The notes below the pieces were generated by a model. The model searched no databases. It was given only the letters and a program-made list of their open reading frames with translations, and was not told where the DNA came from. A DNA stretch of 64,000 bases. Source: Rhipicephalus microplus (Eukaryota; Arthropoda; Arachnida; Ixodida; Ixodidae). Each line of letters starts with the position of its first letter. Positions within the stretch are counted from its first letter, which is position 1. Positions 51,574-63,309 of this stretch are shown here, in pieces. A program made the translations under genes and the position numbers. Location of the stretch: NCBI RefSeq assembly GCF_043290135.1, contig NC_134707.1, forward strand, positions 75,946,508 through 76,010,507. Direction: 5' to 3'.

Positions 51574-54500
51574 TTAAGGCGTAGTCACTATAGCGGGGTC
51601 GTAATACGGCTTCAGGCGACTCACATGCACAATTTCTCGGCCACGACGGCGTAAGTCATGAGACTGTGTCAAAGGCTCAATCTCATAATTGACTGATGAC
51701 GTACGGGCGAGAATGCGGTAGGGCCCGTGGTATCGTGCCAGTAATTTCGACGAAAGGCCAGGAGTGCTCGGTGGAATCCAGAGCCAAACGAGAGCACCAG
51801 TCGCGAAAGTAGAAAGATGTCGGTCGGTGTCATGCCGTAGCTTCTGGTGGCCTTGGTCCTCGGTTGTCAGTGAACGGGCCAATCGTCTGCAATCTTCTGC
51901 GTACCTGGCAACATCAGAAATTGCAGTGTACTCAGAGGAGTCGGGCGTGTATGGGAGGATAGTGTCCAGCGTGCGCGATGGTTCGCGTCCGTACAACAGA
52001 AAGGGGAGAACCCTGTTGTCGCGTGCGTAGCGGTGTTATACGCATACGTGACGAATGGAAGGACAGTGTCCCAATTGGTCTGGTCTGAAGCTGTGTAGAT
52101 CGTCAACATATCACCGAGAGTGCGATTAAATCGTTCTGTGAGGCCATTCGTCTGCGGGTGATATGCTGTCGTCATGCGATGAACCATGTTGCACTGAGCG
52201 AGCAACGCTTGAATGGCGTCAGACAAGAAAACACGCCCCCGGTCGCTCAAAAGTTCGCGGGGAGCACCATGGCGAAGAACAAAGTTGCGCAGGATGAAAA
52301 ACGCAACTTCCCTCGTGGTTGCTGCGGGTAGTGCTGCCGTCTCCGCGTAACGCGTGAAGTGGTCCACGCCGACAATTATCCACCTATTTCCAGAAGACGA
52401 CGTGGGAAGTGCTCCGTATAAGTCGATACCGACGCGGTCAAACGGACGCGCTGGACAAGGCAGAGGCTGAAGTGTACCGGCAGGGCGTTGAGGTGGGACT
52501 TTACGTCACTGGCATGCAGTACAAGCACGTACGTACTTGCGGACAAATGTGTACATGCCGCGCCAGTAGTACCGCTGACGTAGACGGTTGTACGTTTTGA
52601 GAGCGCCAGCGTGAGCGCTTTGCGGGTCGTTGTGGAAAGCAGTACAAATTTCCGAGCGCATGTGAATGGGTATCACTAACAGCCACCTCCGACCTTCAGA
52701 CGTGTAATTCCGCCGATAGAGTAGGTCGTCTCGAATAGCGAAATGTGTGGCTTGACGGCGGATAGTTCTTGAGACCAAATCAGCTAACGGATCAGTCAGA
52801 AAGGCGAGGAGTTGGGAAATCCACACATCTTTGCGTTGTTCCGATGCCATGTCTGTGAAGTCGATTGGTGTTATGACAGCGGAAGAAGGTGACGAGGGGG
52901 TTGGGTCAGCCGGTAGCGGCGAGCGGGATAGTGCATCAGCGTCGGAGTGCTTGCGGCCGGATCGGTATACAACTCGAATGTCGTATTCCTGTAGGCGAAG
53001 CGCCCAACGACCAAGGCGCCCCGACGGGTCTTTGAGCGATGATAGCCAGCATAGAGCGTGGTGGTCCGTGACGACTTCGAAAGGGCGGCCATAAAGGTAT
53101 GGGCGGAACTTCTTCAAAGCCCCGACAATTGCGAGGCACTCTTTTTCCGTGACGGAATAATTACACTCGGCTTTCTTGAGGGTTCGACTCGCGTAAGCGA
53201 CAATGTATTCTTGGTACTCTGGTTTTCGTTGAGCCAATACAGCACCAAGACCGACACCACTGGTGTCGGTGTGGACCTCCGTACGCGCATCAGGGTCAAA
53301 ATGACGTAGTATTGGAGGTGATAGTAATAACCGCCGAAGCGCGGTGAAGGATTCGTCGCACTCTTTTGACCAAGCAGAAATGCCTTTGGAAGTTGTCAAC
53401 AGGTTGGTAAGAGGCGCGATGATGGAAGAGAAGTTGCGCACAAATTGACGAAAGTATGAACACAGGCCGATAAAACTTCGAAGCGTCTTGATGGAATTGG
53501 GCTTCGGACAGTCGGCCACGGCGCGGAGTTTCGCCGGATCCGGGAGAACACCCTCTTTGCAGACGACGTGACCCAGTATAGTGAGCTGACGTGCGGCAAA
53601 ATGGCACTTCTTGATGTTAAGTTGAAGGCCAGCAGAGGTGAGACACGTGAGAATAGCACACGAAGATGAACAAGGTGAGTTGAAAAGTCGCGAGAAAAAA
53701 CGACGATGTCGTCTATAGGTAGCAAAGGCACGTGTTCCACTTGTAGCCGCGAAGGATGGTGTCAATCATCCGTTCGAAGGTAGATGGGGCGTTGCAGAGT
53801 CCAAACGGCATGACGTTAAACTCATACAGCCCATCAGGTGTTACAAATGCAGTCTTCGATCGGTCAGGATCAGCCATTGGAACTTGCCAATATCCTGAGC
53901 GTAAATCTAAAGAGGAGAAATATTCTGCCCCTTGCAAGCAATCGAGAGCGTCGTCGATGCGTGGCAACGGGTACACATCTTTCCGAGTTATATTATTGAG
54001 CCGGCGGTAGTCGACACAGAATCGAATAGACCCATCCTTTTTGCGCACAAGTACAACAGGGGACGACCAAGGGCTCTGCGAGGGCTGGATGACACCACGC
54101 TTGAGCATATCGTCGACTTTTTCGTTGATAATACGGCGCTCTTCCGCTGAAACTCGATATGGTCGTTGGCGTAAGGGAGCATGAGTACCGGTGTCAATGT
54201 GGTGCGTGATGTTCGCTGTGCGACCCAAAGATGGTTGAGCGCAATCGAAGGCAGAACGGAACTCTCGAAGAAGGGACAAGAGTTCCCTTCTTTGTGTCGG
54301 CGATAGCTCAGCGGCAACAGAGGGCTGGAATGAGTCTGGCGCGGGCAGTGTGGCCACAGGTGGCGTCATAGCATTGAGCTGGAGGTGAGGTGCGTGTTCG
54401 GCGAACTCTAGAGGGCGCAAGAGGTCAACGTCTTGTATGTTACCCAAACATTCTCCGCGAAGTAGGGTAACTGGCGACGATAGTGAGTTCACGACGAGCG

Positions 54501-55128
54501 TGGCGGTAGCACCGGATTCCACGGTGAGTACGGCAAAGGGCAGGTGTAGGCTACGGCGGCGGGTAAATACGTCAGACGGAACGAACAAAACAGTTCCGGC
54601 AGGAGCGGCCGTACAGGTCAGGGCTACAAGAGTGGAAGTTCTCGGGGCTATTTCCGTGTCTGCAACAACAACAAGTTTGTAAAGTTCAGGAAGAGAATCC
54701 ACCAAACAAGAGGTTGGCAGCGGTGTAAGGGCAACTTCTGCACGTGAGCAATCTATGATGGCCCGATGACGCGAAAGAAAGTCCCATCCAAGAATGACTT
54801 CGTGGGAGCAGGATGCCAGCACAAAAAATTCAATAGCATAAAGTTCACCTTGGATGATGACACGTGCAGTGCACACAGCTGTAGGTTCTATGCACTGCGA
54901 GTTGGCCGTGTGGAGCATCAGGCCCGAAAGAGGCGTCGTCACCTTTTTCAACTTGCGGCAAGAGGTCTCACAGATTATGGAAACGGCGGCCCCTGTGTCG
55001 ATTAGCGCTTGTGCGGCGGTCCCCTCAACATTGACGTCAATAACGTTTTGCGGCGAGAAAGATGGAGGCCTTAAGCAGTTCGAATTGTATGCAGCTGTTG
55101 CCTCCGGAGCTGCAGCGATCAGTTTCCC
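51574..55128 (-). pseudogene. gypsy-2 pol (PR-RT-RNH-IN), broken
   Basis: The reverse transcription and integration polyprotein in the -1 frame after gag. The protease has LIDTGAAVS and ILGWDFL. RT has CVDYRRLN, LDLRSGYWQ and MPFGLCNAP. RNase H has [11 protein letters not shown]. The integrase has its HHCC domain ([18 protein letters not shown]), DDE residues ([11 protein letters not shown] and TERFNR) and a GPY-type end with IVHVSRLKP. Breaks: a stop at 53713-53715 and frame change exactly at the catalytic YLDD; another frame change near 53655-53675; an in-frame TGA at 52506-52508 after the zinc domain; and a frame change near 52000-52010 before the integrase C-terminus. Not functional as read. 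The contrast with the near-identical LTRs is discussed as a finding. Confidence 0.93.
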
Positions 55129-56327
55129 TCTTCCGTAGCAGGTCGGCGACGCATAGGTGACAGGGAGCGTCGTCGGGGCGATGGTGACCGATGGTTTGCG
55201 TAGGGTCGAGGACCGTCAGTGGTGTACCTTGATGGCGTCCTAGACGACGACGCCATTGGCCTGCCCACGGTGTCGACTGGAGGGGGATCTCGGCGACAGT
55301 GGCGGGCGACGTGTCCAGCGATACCACAGGAAAAACAGATGGGCCTATTATCCGGCGTCCTCCAAGCGTCTGAGCGACGGTAAAATGGACCTGAAGATCT
55401 CGCGTAGGGATACGGCGCAGCAATTGGGGTTGTAGGCACGACATAGGGTGGCGTGGCCGGTTGAGCATATGGCATACGCTGTTGCGTAGGCCGAGCAGCG
55501 ACGGCGGCGTACGTGAGAGGCGTAGTGACTGGTGGTTGCTGATGCACCGGTGGAAGGGCTTCAGCGACTTGGGTCCGAATGACGTGTTGGAGGTCCGGTG
55601 CCAAAGCTTGCGTGGGCTCATGTGTCAGTGGCAGCAGTGACAGCTGGCGCGCTACCTCTTCGCGGACGAAGTCCTTGATTGTCGAAAGCAGCGGCTGCTG
55701 ATCGGTAGGATGGGCAGCTAGGCGCAAGCTTGCGAGCGTGTCTGGCGTCGTGAGGGCTTGACGAGCAATTGCGCGCTGCCTAAGCAATTCATCGAAGCTT
55801 TGACAGAGGGAAACGAGGACAGCAATTGTGGGGGGATTTCTCGCGAGCAACATCTGAAAGGCGCCGTCGTCAATGCCTTTCAGTATGTGCCTGATTTTTT
55901 CTTCCTCGGGCATGGTAGAGTTGATGCGGTTGCGTAGATGCAACACATCTTCAATGTAGCCCGTGTAGGTCTCGCCTGGTTGCTGTGCACGGTGACGTAA
56001 ACGGTGCTCGGCTTGAAGCTTGCGTGCCGCAGGTCGTCCAAAGACGTCCGTAATAGCCGTCTTGAATGCAGACCACGTAGCAATGTCAGCTCCGTCGTTA
56101 TTAAACCACAGTTGCGCGGTGTCCGCAAGGTAGAATGTGACGTAGCCCAGCTTACTTGGGTCGTCCCATTTGTTACTTGCACCGACTTTGTCGTACCTCG
56201 CCAACCAATCGTCGACGTCCGACTCAGTGGAGCCCGTGAAGATAGGAGGGTCTCGTTGAGGATACACGGCACCGCAAGTGACATGGACGGTCGAAGGTCC
56301 CACCTGGAGAGGCGTCTCGGTGGCCAT
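55119..56327 (-). CDS. gypsy-2 gag, intact
   Basis: A 402-codon frame starting at the ATG at 56327, about 80 bases inside the 5' LTR. The frame is open further upstream only because the LTR and microsatellite lack stops. Gag forms the particle and packages the element RNA. Blocks: RDPPIFTGSTESDVDDW near the start, the capsid-like TAQLWFNN and TWSAFKTAI, YTGYIEDVLHL, then a proline-rich linker. One zinc knuckle, CFSCGIAGHVARHC, lies at about residues 331-344, followed by an arginine/serine-rich tail (SPRRRSLSPM). The stop TGA is at 55119-55121. A GGGAAAC heptamer lies directly before it and should let some ribosomes enter pol. It is co-linear with the broken gag of gypsy-1. Confidence 0.92.
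   Translation of the reverse strand: MATETPLQVGPSTVHVTCGAVYPQRDPPIFTGSTESDVDDWLARYDKVGASNKWDDPSKLGYVTFYLADTAQLWFNNDGADIATWSAFKTAITDVFGRPAARKLQAEHRLRHRAQQPGETYTGYIEDVLHLRNRINSTMPEEEKIRHILKGIDDGAFQMLLARNPPTIAVLVSLCQSFDELLRQRAIARQALTTPDTLASLRLAAHPTDQQPLLSTIKDFVREEVARQLSLLPLTHEPTQALAPDLQHVIRTQVAEALPPVHQQPPVTTPLTYAAVAARPTQQRMPYAQPATPPYVVPTTPIAAPYPYARSSGPFYRRSDAWRTPDNRPICFSCGIAGHVARHCRRDPPPVDTVGRPMASSSRTPSRYTTDGPRPYANHRSPSPRRRSLSPMRRRPATEEGN
55122..55128 (-). promoter_or_regulatory. -1 ribosomal frameshift heptamer GGGAAAC
   Basis: On the minus strand the last gag codons read G GGA AAC followed at once by the stop TGA. This fits the X XXY YYZ slippery pattern used by retroviruses and retrotransposons. 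Slipping back one base continues into the protease frame (GKLIAAAPE), which is open. Gypsy-1 has G GAA AAC at the same place (21389-21395). Confidence 0.8.
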
Positions 56328-56404
56328 CTTCGTGTCACGTAGAGGGGGAAGCGTACGGGAGCGAAGTTCCAGGTTTGTACGGGAGTCCACACACCTCCAC
56401 CAGA

Positions 56405-57404
<1,000 letters not shown>

Positions 57405-57460
<56 letters not shown>
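57405..57460. repeat. Microsatellite (TA)n
   Basis: A TA run between the PLE copy and the tRNA-bearing repeat. Confidence 0.97.
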
Positions 57461-57464
<4 letters not shown>

Positions 57465-57567
57465 TATAACAGACAGTAATGCCAAGGAATGTACAGGGGA
57501 AGTTATTAGAACCAATGGAATGTAAATAAGAAGAAAGAAGAAAGAAAAGTGGATGAAAAAATTACCA

Positions 57568-57639
57568 GCTGTGAGCAGGAATCGAACCTACGACCTTCGA
57601 ATAACGCGTTCGATGCTCTAACCACTGAGCTATCACAGC
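57568..57639 (-). tRNA. tRNA-like sequence, copy 1 (CGT-like anticodon loop)
   Basis: 72 bases fold into a full cloverleaf: a 7-bp acceptor (GCTGTGA/TCACAGC), D-stem GCTC/GAGC, anticodon stem TCGAA/TTCGA and T-arm with GGTTCGATTCC (box B). The anticodon loop CGCGTTA would give CGT, but position 33 is G instead of U, and the copy is embedded in a repeat. It is probably a tRNA-derived SINE promoter, not a working tRNA gene. Confidence 0.5.
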
Positions 57640-58029
57640 GGCCGTCCCTCCATCCACTTTTTGGGGTTTATATGTGAATTTAGAAGTAGGAGTGACAGTC
57701 AGCGCCATCTATAAGCCAAACAACGACTGTGAAAACACTCTTATGCGCATGTTTGGCGTCACGTAGCACGTGAACTTATTATGAGCGGGCAGCTGATTAA
57801 TTGTCCCTCTTATACAACCTAAACACGCCAAGTCTGCCAGTACAAGACCCTCGTTCAATGAAATAAGGGAGAGAAGTGTATACCTAAGGGCTCGTATTTC
57901 CGTGTTTTAACACAATAATAATGAGATATAACAGACAGTAATGCCAAGGAATGTACAGGGGAAGTTATTAGAACCAATGGAATGTAAATAAGAAGAAAGA
58001 AGAAAGAAAAGTGGATGAAAAATTTACCA

Positions 58030-58101
58030 GCTGTGAGCAGGAATCGAACCTACGACCTTCGAATAACGCGTTCGATGCTCTAACCACTGAGCTATCACAG
58101 C
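58030..58101 (-). tRNA. tRNA-like sequence, copy 2
   Basis: The same 72 bases as at 57568-57639 in the second direct copy of the repeat, with the same G at position 33. Confidence 0.5.
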
Positions 58102-58281
58102 GGCCGTCACAGAGGGACAATTAATCAGCTGCCCGCTCATAATAAGTTCACGTGCTACGTGACGCCAAACATGCGAATAAGAGTGTTTTCACACTCGTTG
58201 TTTGGCTTATAGATGGCGCTGACTGTCACTCCTACTTCTAAATTCACATATAAACCCCAAAAAGTGGATGGAGGGACGGCC

Positions 58282-58353
58282 GCTGTGATAGCTCAGTGGT
58301 TAGAGCATCGAACGCGTTATTCGAAGGTCGTAGGTTCGATTCCTGCTCACAGC
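58282..58353 (+). tRNA. tRNA-like sequence, copy 3 (inverted)
   Basis: The inverted copy on the plus strand with an identical cloverleaf. No T-run terminator directly follows: GGTAATTTTTTCATCC begins 1 base later and contains a TTTTTT that could stop RNA polymerase III. Confidence 0.5.
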
Positions 58354-58508
58354 TGGTAATTTTTTCATCCACTTTTCTTTCTTCTTATTTACATTCCATT
58401 GGTTCTAATAACTTCCCCTGTACATTCCTTGGCATTACTGTCTGTTATATCTCAATAATATTGTGTTAAAACACGGAAATACGAGCCCTTAGGTATACAC
58501 TTCTCTCT

Positions 58509-58510
<2 letters not shown>

Positions 58511-58558
<48 letters not shown>
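58511..58558. repeat. Microsatellite (TA)n
   Basis: A TA run at the right edge of the tRNA-bearing inverted repeat. Confidence 0.97.
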
Positions 58559-58562
<4 letters not shown>

Positions 58563-59616
58563 TGCAACAGCCTTGCATGGTCGTGTTTCAAACTCTTGGC
58601 GCTCTACATCGTCCAATAGGCCGAGTCCGGAGACGGGCACACAGTGAGGTCTCATCTTTTGTGTTTTCGGCACACGTGTGACCGTGGCGTGCATACAGCG
58701 AATTTTCGCTTCGCCAGAAACTGTCTTTACTGTGCTTTTCCTATTACCTGCGTGCGTGGATGTCGACATTTTATTCCTAAATGTCGATTGAGACGTTTCT
58801 TTCTGAAGCTCGTGTACCAGAGACCGTTGCTCTTTCATGGCGGAGCTCTTCAACACTGACAGTTGAGAACTTTGATGCATTACTGTGAGAGAAGATAAGT
58901 GCGAAGGCAAATTATGATTTCGTATATCCGCAGGGTAAAGAGCCTCCATCAGGCGATGCGAGGAGGACAATCACATCTGGTGACATTTTACTTACTTAGA
59001 TAGGAAAGCTTGTGAACTCTCGTTAGGTGAGGCTAAACTTTCGAGTGGGCGAGAAATCAAGGTTCGTTAACCGTATTGCTGATCGATTTAAGCCCGCCGA
59101 CGCTGACTGATGATCACTGTGCGCGTTTTCGTGCGGTTGTTCGTAGCTTCACAATTATTTGCGTTGAATTCCCATTTAGAAATGGAGAAAGGAAAGTTTT
59201 TGTTGTTGTTTTGTTGACAAGCGGATAATGAAAGTTCAGAACGCTCGTAGCGTCGTCGTGTAGATTAGGTGCAGGTCATTGCTTGGTGACTCGTAGCCGA
59301 CAGCTGTTTCACTGTTTCTAGTTCTTCGAACAGTGCTAGTCAATTCGTAGAAGCATCACGGGTTACTTTCTGCGCGCCGACCCGCCGCTTTCGTGGTGTG
59401 ACTGAAGTAGTTAACAATGCCGAGTGTAACCTTCAAATTATCATTTATCAGCAGAGCTGCTCTTCATGTGACTGCTCTTGTTTGCGGTATTGAGTGTGAT
59501 GACGCTACAAACTGGGAGGTAGCCGGTGTCTATTAAAAGAAAAAAAAAGGCGCAGACCCCAGATTGCCTCCAGCGCATTTCTGCGCATTTTTCGGCCGGT
59601 TATCTGCACAACAGAA
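58559..59616. other. No recognised feature
   Basis: Nothing was recognised. Overlapping open frames at 58452-58970 (-) and 58644-58859 (+) have no motif. Confidence 0.4.
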
Positions 59617-59630
59617 AACCGGTGTTGAGT

Positions 59631-59826
59631 AGATTGATATTGATCGATATGTGGGGTTCAACGTCCCAAAACCACCATATGATTATGAGAGACGCCGTAG
59701 TGGAGGGCTCCGGAAATTTCGACCACCTGGGGTTCTTTAACGTGCACCCAAATCTGAGCACACGGGCCTTCAACATTTCCGCCTCCATCGGAAATGCAGC
59801 CGCCGCAGCCGGGATTCGAACCCGCG
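59631..59826 (-). mobile_element. 5'-truncated SINE with 14-base TSD
   Basis: A reverse-strand copy whose right end stops inside the tRNA head at box B (GGGATTCGAACCCGCG). It is flanked by a perfect 14-base duplication AACCGGTGTTGAGT at 59617-59630 and 59827-59840. Box A is missing. Confidence 0.93.
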
Positions 59827-59840
59827 AACCGGTGTTGAGT

Positions 59841-60599
59841 TGAAACATTGGAATAAAAAACTGGTCTGATTGCTTACGCAGTAACTTCAGACGACGTGTT
59901 TTTCTCGGTCGATTTATTAATTTTGTCGGGGAACTCTTCGAAAGCCTCACTTATCGTGATGCGGCACTGCCTGGAAGATCACAGGCACCTTAGCCGTCTT
60001 TGCACCGCCCTTGAGATCGGGCCATCTCCAACGAAGCTACAATACCACGGGAGAATGTGACGAGGCTATGACGTCACGATGACTGTGATACCTGATATCT
60101 GGGGTGCCATGATGACGCAATATGATTACGCCATCATGTGGTGGTGTTTTTTGCGCTGCACTTCCCTGACGTCACGGGAATCTGATTCCGATGATCAAAT
60201 TTCGCCTTTGAAGAGGCGTTTAAGACTTTCGTCCTATTACCGCGATATTATAAACGCAGCCCAGCATAGCAAGAGATTCAGTGTGACGATAACCTAAGGA
60301 AGAATCAAATGTGAAATGAAGTATCCTCGCGTAGGACAAGCTAAAGCGGCCATATTGTAGAGCGTCCGTTTTCGTCAACGAAACGCTGGCCGGTGTTACG
60401 CCGGATGGGAACTTCATGAACTTGTCTGAGACTGGGAGCATCACTTTGTATAACATTGCGATTTAATGCTATCGTCTTCACGGCTTTGCCCGTGTGTCGA
60501 AACACTTCCCTCGCTCTTTTTTTTTATATATGAATTCTCGTAATGAGCGTCGGAATTAGGACTTTGGTTCTTCATACAACGTCCGCGACTTTCGCTTAG
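59841..60599. other. No recognised feature
   Basis: Nothing was recognised upstream of the LINE remnant. Confidence 0.4.
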
Positions 60600-61170
60600 T
60601 AGAATTCGACTGCATTCACCAACGTCGATCTTCACAATTTGGACCCACACCAACAGCTCTGTCTTCCGTCGGGAATAAGCAGAGGTGAAAAGACGTTCTT
60701 GTGCCGCCCGCGGCTCGGGGTGGCCTTTATGAATGCTTATTTGTTTCAAATCGAAATGGCCAGCAGCCCGACATGCGACAACTGTGGCTGCGCGGAGACA
60801 ATTGCCCACTATCTCCGTGAGTGTCCACGCTTCAGTTTGCCAAGCAAAGAACGTTAGAAAGTACTAAATAGACTTGACAACCGGCCAAGCGCCAATTATC
60901 GGAAGAAAGTGTCGTACGACACTGGCCGAGACCGTCCTTGGCACGCAAGGCATTAAGAGCGTTGTTGCGCTATTTGCGGGCAAGTGGCCTTGGAGACAGA
61001 ATGTAAGCGGTGTCGTATAACTAACTGTTGCTCTTTTTAAGTGTCTCTGTTCTTTCACCTTTTACTCCCCTTACCCGCTTCCACAGCACAGGGTACCCAG
61101 CCCGTCTCAGATTTGGTTAATCTCCCAGTTATTCATTTCATCTTCTTCGTTTTCCACCTGTAGGAAAAGG
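60600..61170 (+). pseudogene. LINE 3' end, coding tail plus 3' UTR
   Basis: On the plus strand LDPHQQLCLPSGISRGE and RLGVAFMNAYLFQIEMA lead into a finger-like C-x2-C...ETIAHYLRECPRF. LDNRP follows after a stop at 60855-60857. After a further frame change the last exon-like tail KALRALLRYLRASGLG ends with TAA at 61004-61006. The 3' UTR holds AGGGTACCCAGCCCG and TTGGTTAATCTCCC, matching the layout of the LINE end at 48140-48622. It is 5'-truncated and cannot make a protein. It belongs with the RNase H-type tick LINEs, by motif recognition. Confidence 0.75.
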
Positions 61171-61429
61171 TGAACTCCAGAGAAAAAAAAAGCATTCGCC
61201 ATTTCTCAGTGATGTGTTTTGCGAGCCACTGACAAGGTCGCAGCTGTCATGACTTTCTTATGCATTGTGAGCCGTTCGGCAGACGTCTCAACGAGGTCTC
61301 CCCATTGTCACCAACTGTATGCCCCTGAATGACAAAGTAACTTAAATAGAGTTAAATGTCTCCACCAATTACGCTATATGAATGCGCTTTCAGGGTGTCC
61401 AGCCAAAGGGATGTCACGTTAAACAGTGG

Positions 61430-61430
61430 T

Positions 61431-61489
<59 letters not shown>

Positions 61490-61492
61490 TAT
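61430..61492. repeat. Microsatellite (TTTA)n, LINE tail
   Basis: A tetranucleotide run which, read on the minus strand as (TAAA)n, forms the 3' tail of the LINE remnant to its right. Confidence 0.95.
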
Positions 61493-62200
61493 ACTGTACC
61501 TTCAAGGCCCGAGGGCATTACAGAAGGGAGTGGTAAGCAGGAAATTTTCAAAAAATGCGGTAGTAATATCATTCAGAAAAGTTAATACAGTAGATGCAAT
61601 AAAAAACAACAGACGAGTAATAGCAGTAGTCTGGTAGAGTTAGTAAAGGCTTAGCTAGTACTAACATGAACAAACAGAGCAACATGATACTTTTCCTGCG
61701 TATACAATGCTATATAAATTGTTTATAATAGTTGAAAAGCAAAAACAATAAAAATAAGCTGTTATTATTTCCATGTTAAACAGTGTCAGCTACAGCACTG
61801 CGACAAAGTTTGTTATCAGTGATGACGAAAATGTCACTAGGAAAGTGGTTCTATTGCCGAGATGTTCTAGGGGAAAAAAATGAAAAAAGTGTTAGTATTT
61901 ACTGATTTTATGAGTTCTGACTTTGTGATAAGTAATGCGGCTATGGAATGAAATCGTTTCGAAGAGGTGCATGATGGTATAACTTATGAAGCAAAGTTAA
62001 GCGACCTATTTTCTCCGAGATGATAGTGGTGGAAGACGTAGATTAGCTTTCATTGAAGATATGCTGGAAGTGCAGGTCTAGTTGTAATGAATGAATCAAA
62101 CTAAATTATTTTGACTTTGGGAGGAAGGACCGTAACTGATTGACCCTTGGACGACTCTAGGCAAATCCATCCGGTCTGAATGTCTAACCGGGTACTATAC
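61493..62200 (-). pseudogene. CR1/L2-like LINE 3' remnant
   Basis: On the minus strand a decayed coding end is readable at 61877-61775 (PRTSRQ, stop, NHFPSDI, then ITDNKLCRSAV). It resembles the PRTIREWNxLP end of CR1/L2-type reverse transcriptases. The non-coding end TAATGCCCTCGGGCCTTGA lies at about 61520-61500 and runs into (TAAA)n. There are stops in every frame. The clade and the 62200 boundary are inferences. Confidence 0.55.
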
Positions 62201-63147
62201 CTCGAGAAGAAACGTTCAGTAAGTAATAATCAGTCAAGCTCGCTAAGTATGATTCTGCTCGATTAGTGATTGTGGCGTGTGAGTATTGTCTAGGTATTCG
62301 ACCCTCGAATTTCAAGCTAAATAAGTTTTCAGGCCGCATCATTATGATGCTCAGACCACGATAAGAATTTTTTCAGCAGAGTTCAGAATAAAAAAAAATA
62401 CTAAACATTATTGCTATGGCAACATGAATGAACTATCGTTTCTTTTTCGTCATCATTGTAAATGTTTTTGATTTCTTTGCGAAGGCAGGGGTAATGAAGA
62501 ATGCTGAGCTTAGTGCTGCGCTGTAACTCTCGTCTTTGAAGCTTTACTCTCAATTGTAGAATAATACTGCTCGTACGACGTCAGCATCTTCGCAAACACG
62601 CGGTAGTTTCCTTGCGAATTGGCGGCCAGTGCCTAACGAGCCGCACTGCCCGAATAACTTATTAACCATAGGAATGTCGGCGTCGCTATGCCTAATGACT
62701 CGTAATGAAAACTGCTCTTAACGCCCACGGCTATACTACGCAAGGCATCTCGCCATTTGAATATCACCTTTATTTGCATGCGAATCAGCTCTGCCAATTC
62801 CACGTTGCCATGGGTACTCCTAATGCGAGTAGCACTCTTTGTGAATTTGCATTCAAATTTAGCCAATACGTTCATCACGCCTTCGCAAGACGAGAGGCAC
62901 TATTGAAGGGGATGTAGCTAAAGCTGGATAAATTCCCATTTAACAACTTGGGCGACATGAAGCAGATGACACGTCACCTGTTAATTATGACGCCATAACA
63001 GCACTTCCCCCTGGCCTCCAGTTTATGAGTGAAGCTTCTTTTGCAGCTACTCCTGACTGAATGAATTGTTCAGAGATATGTTTAGAATTTTGGTTAGTTG
63101 TGGACTGGCCGTCACTGATAGGCATTATTTATAAATGTATTTTTACC
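62201..63147. other. No recognised feature
   Basis: Nothing was recognised in this stretch. Confidence 0.4.
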
Positions 63148-63162
63148 TTTCATGAAGAGGAT

Positions 63163-63294
63163 GTAGGCCCGTGTGCTCAGATTTGGGTGCACGTTAAAGA
63201 ACCCCAGGTGGTCTAAATTTCCGGAGCCCTCCACTACGGCGTCTCTCATAATCATATAGTGGTTTTGGGACGTTAAACCGCACATATCAATCAA
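63163..63294 (+). mobile_element. 5'-truncated SINE with 15-base TSD
   Basis: 132 bases of SINE body starting at GTAGGCCCGTGTGCTCAG and ending ACATATCAATCAA. It is flanked by a perfect 15-base duplication TTTCATGAAGAGGAT at 63148-63162 and 63295-63309. The body is very close to the consensus of the other copies, so it is young. There is no tRNA head. Confidence 0.94.
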
Positions 63295-63309
63295 TTTCAT
63301 GAAGAGGAT

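Larger units (their letters stand above)
57461..58510. repeat. Large inverted repeat of a tRNA-bearing element
   Basis: Three partly overlapping copies of one unit. Copy A (57461-57922) starts GAGATATAACAGACAG. Copy B (57923-58107) repeats its first 185 bases in direct orientation. Copy A' (58108-58510) is the reverse complement of both. The arms 57863-58107 and 58266-58510 could form a hairpin of about 245 bp, with the spacer itself complementary to part of copy A. Each copy carries a tRNA-like cloverleaf in its interior. Confidence 0.88.

Noticed and set aside
57568..57639. A functional tRNA-Thr(CGT) gene
   Set aside because: Position 33 is G rather than the invariant U, and three identical copies lie inside a repeated element, so it was kept only as tRNA-like.
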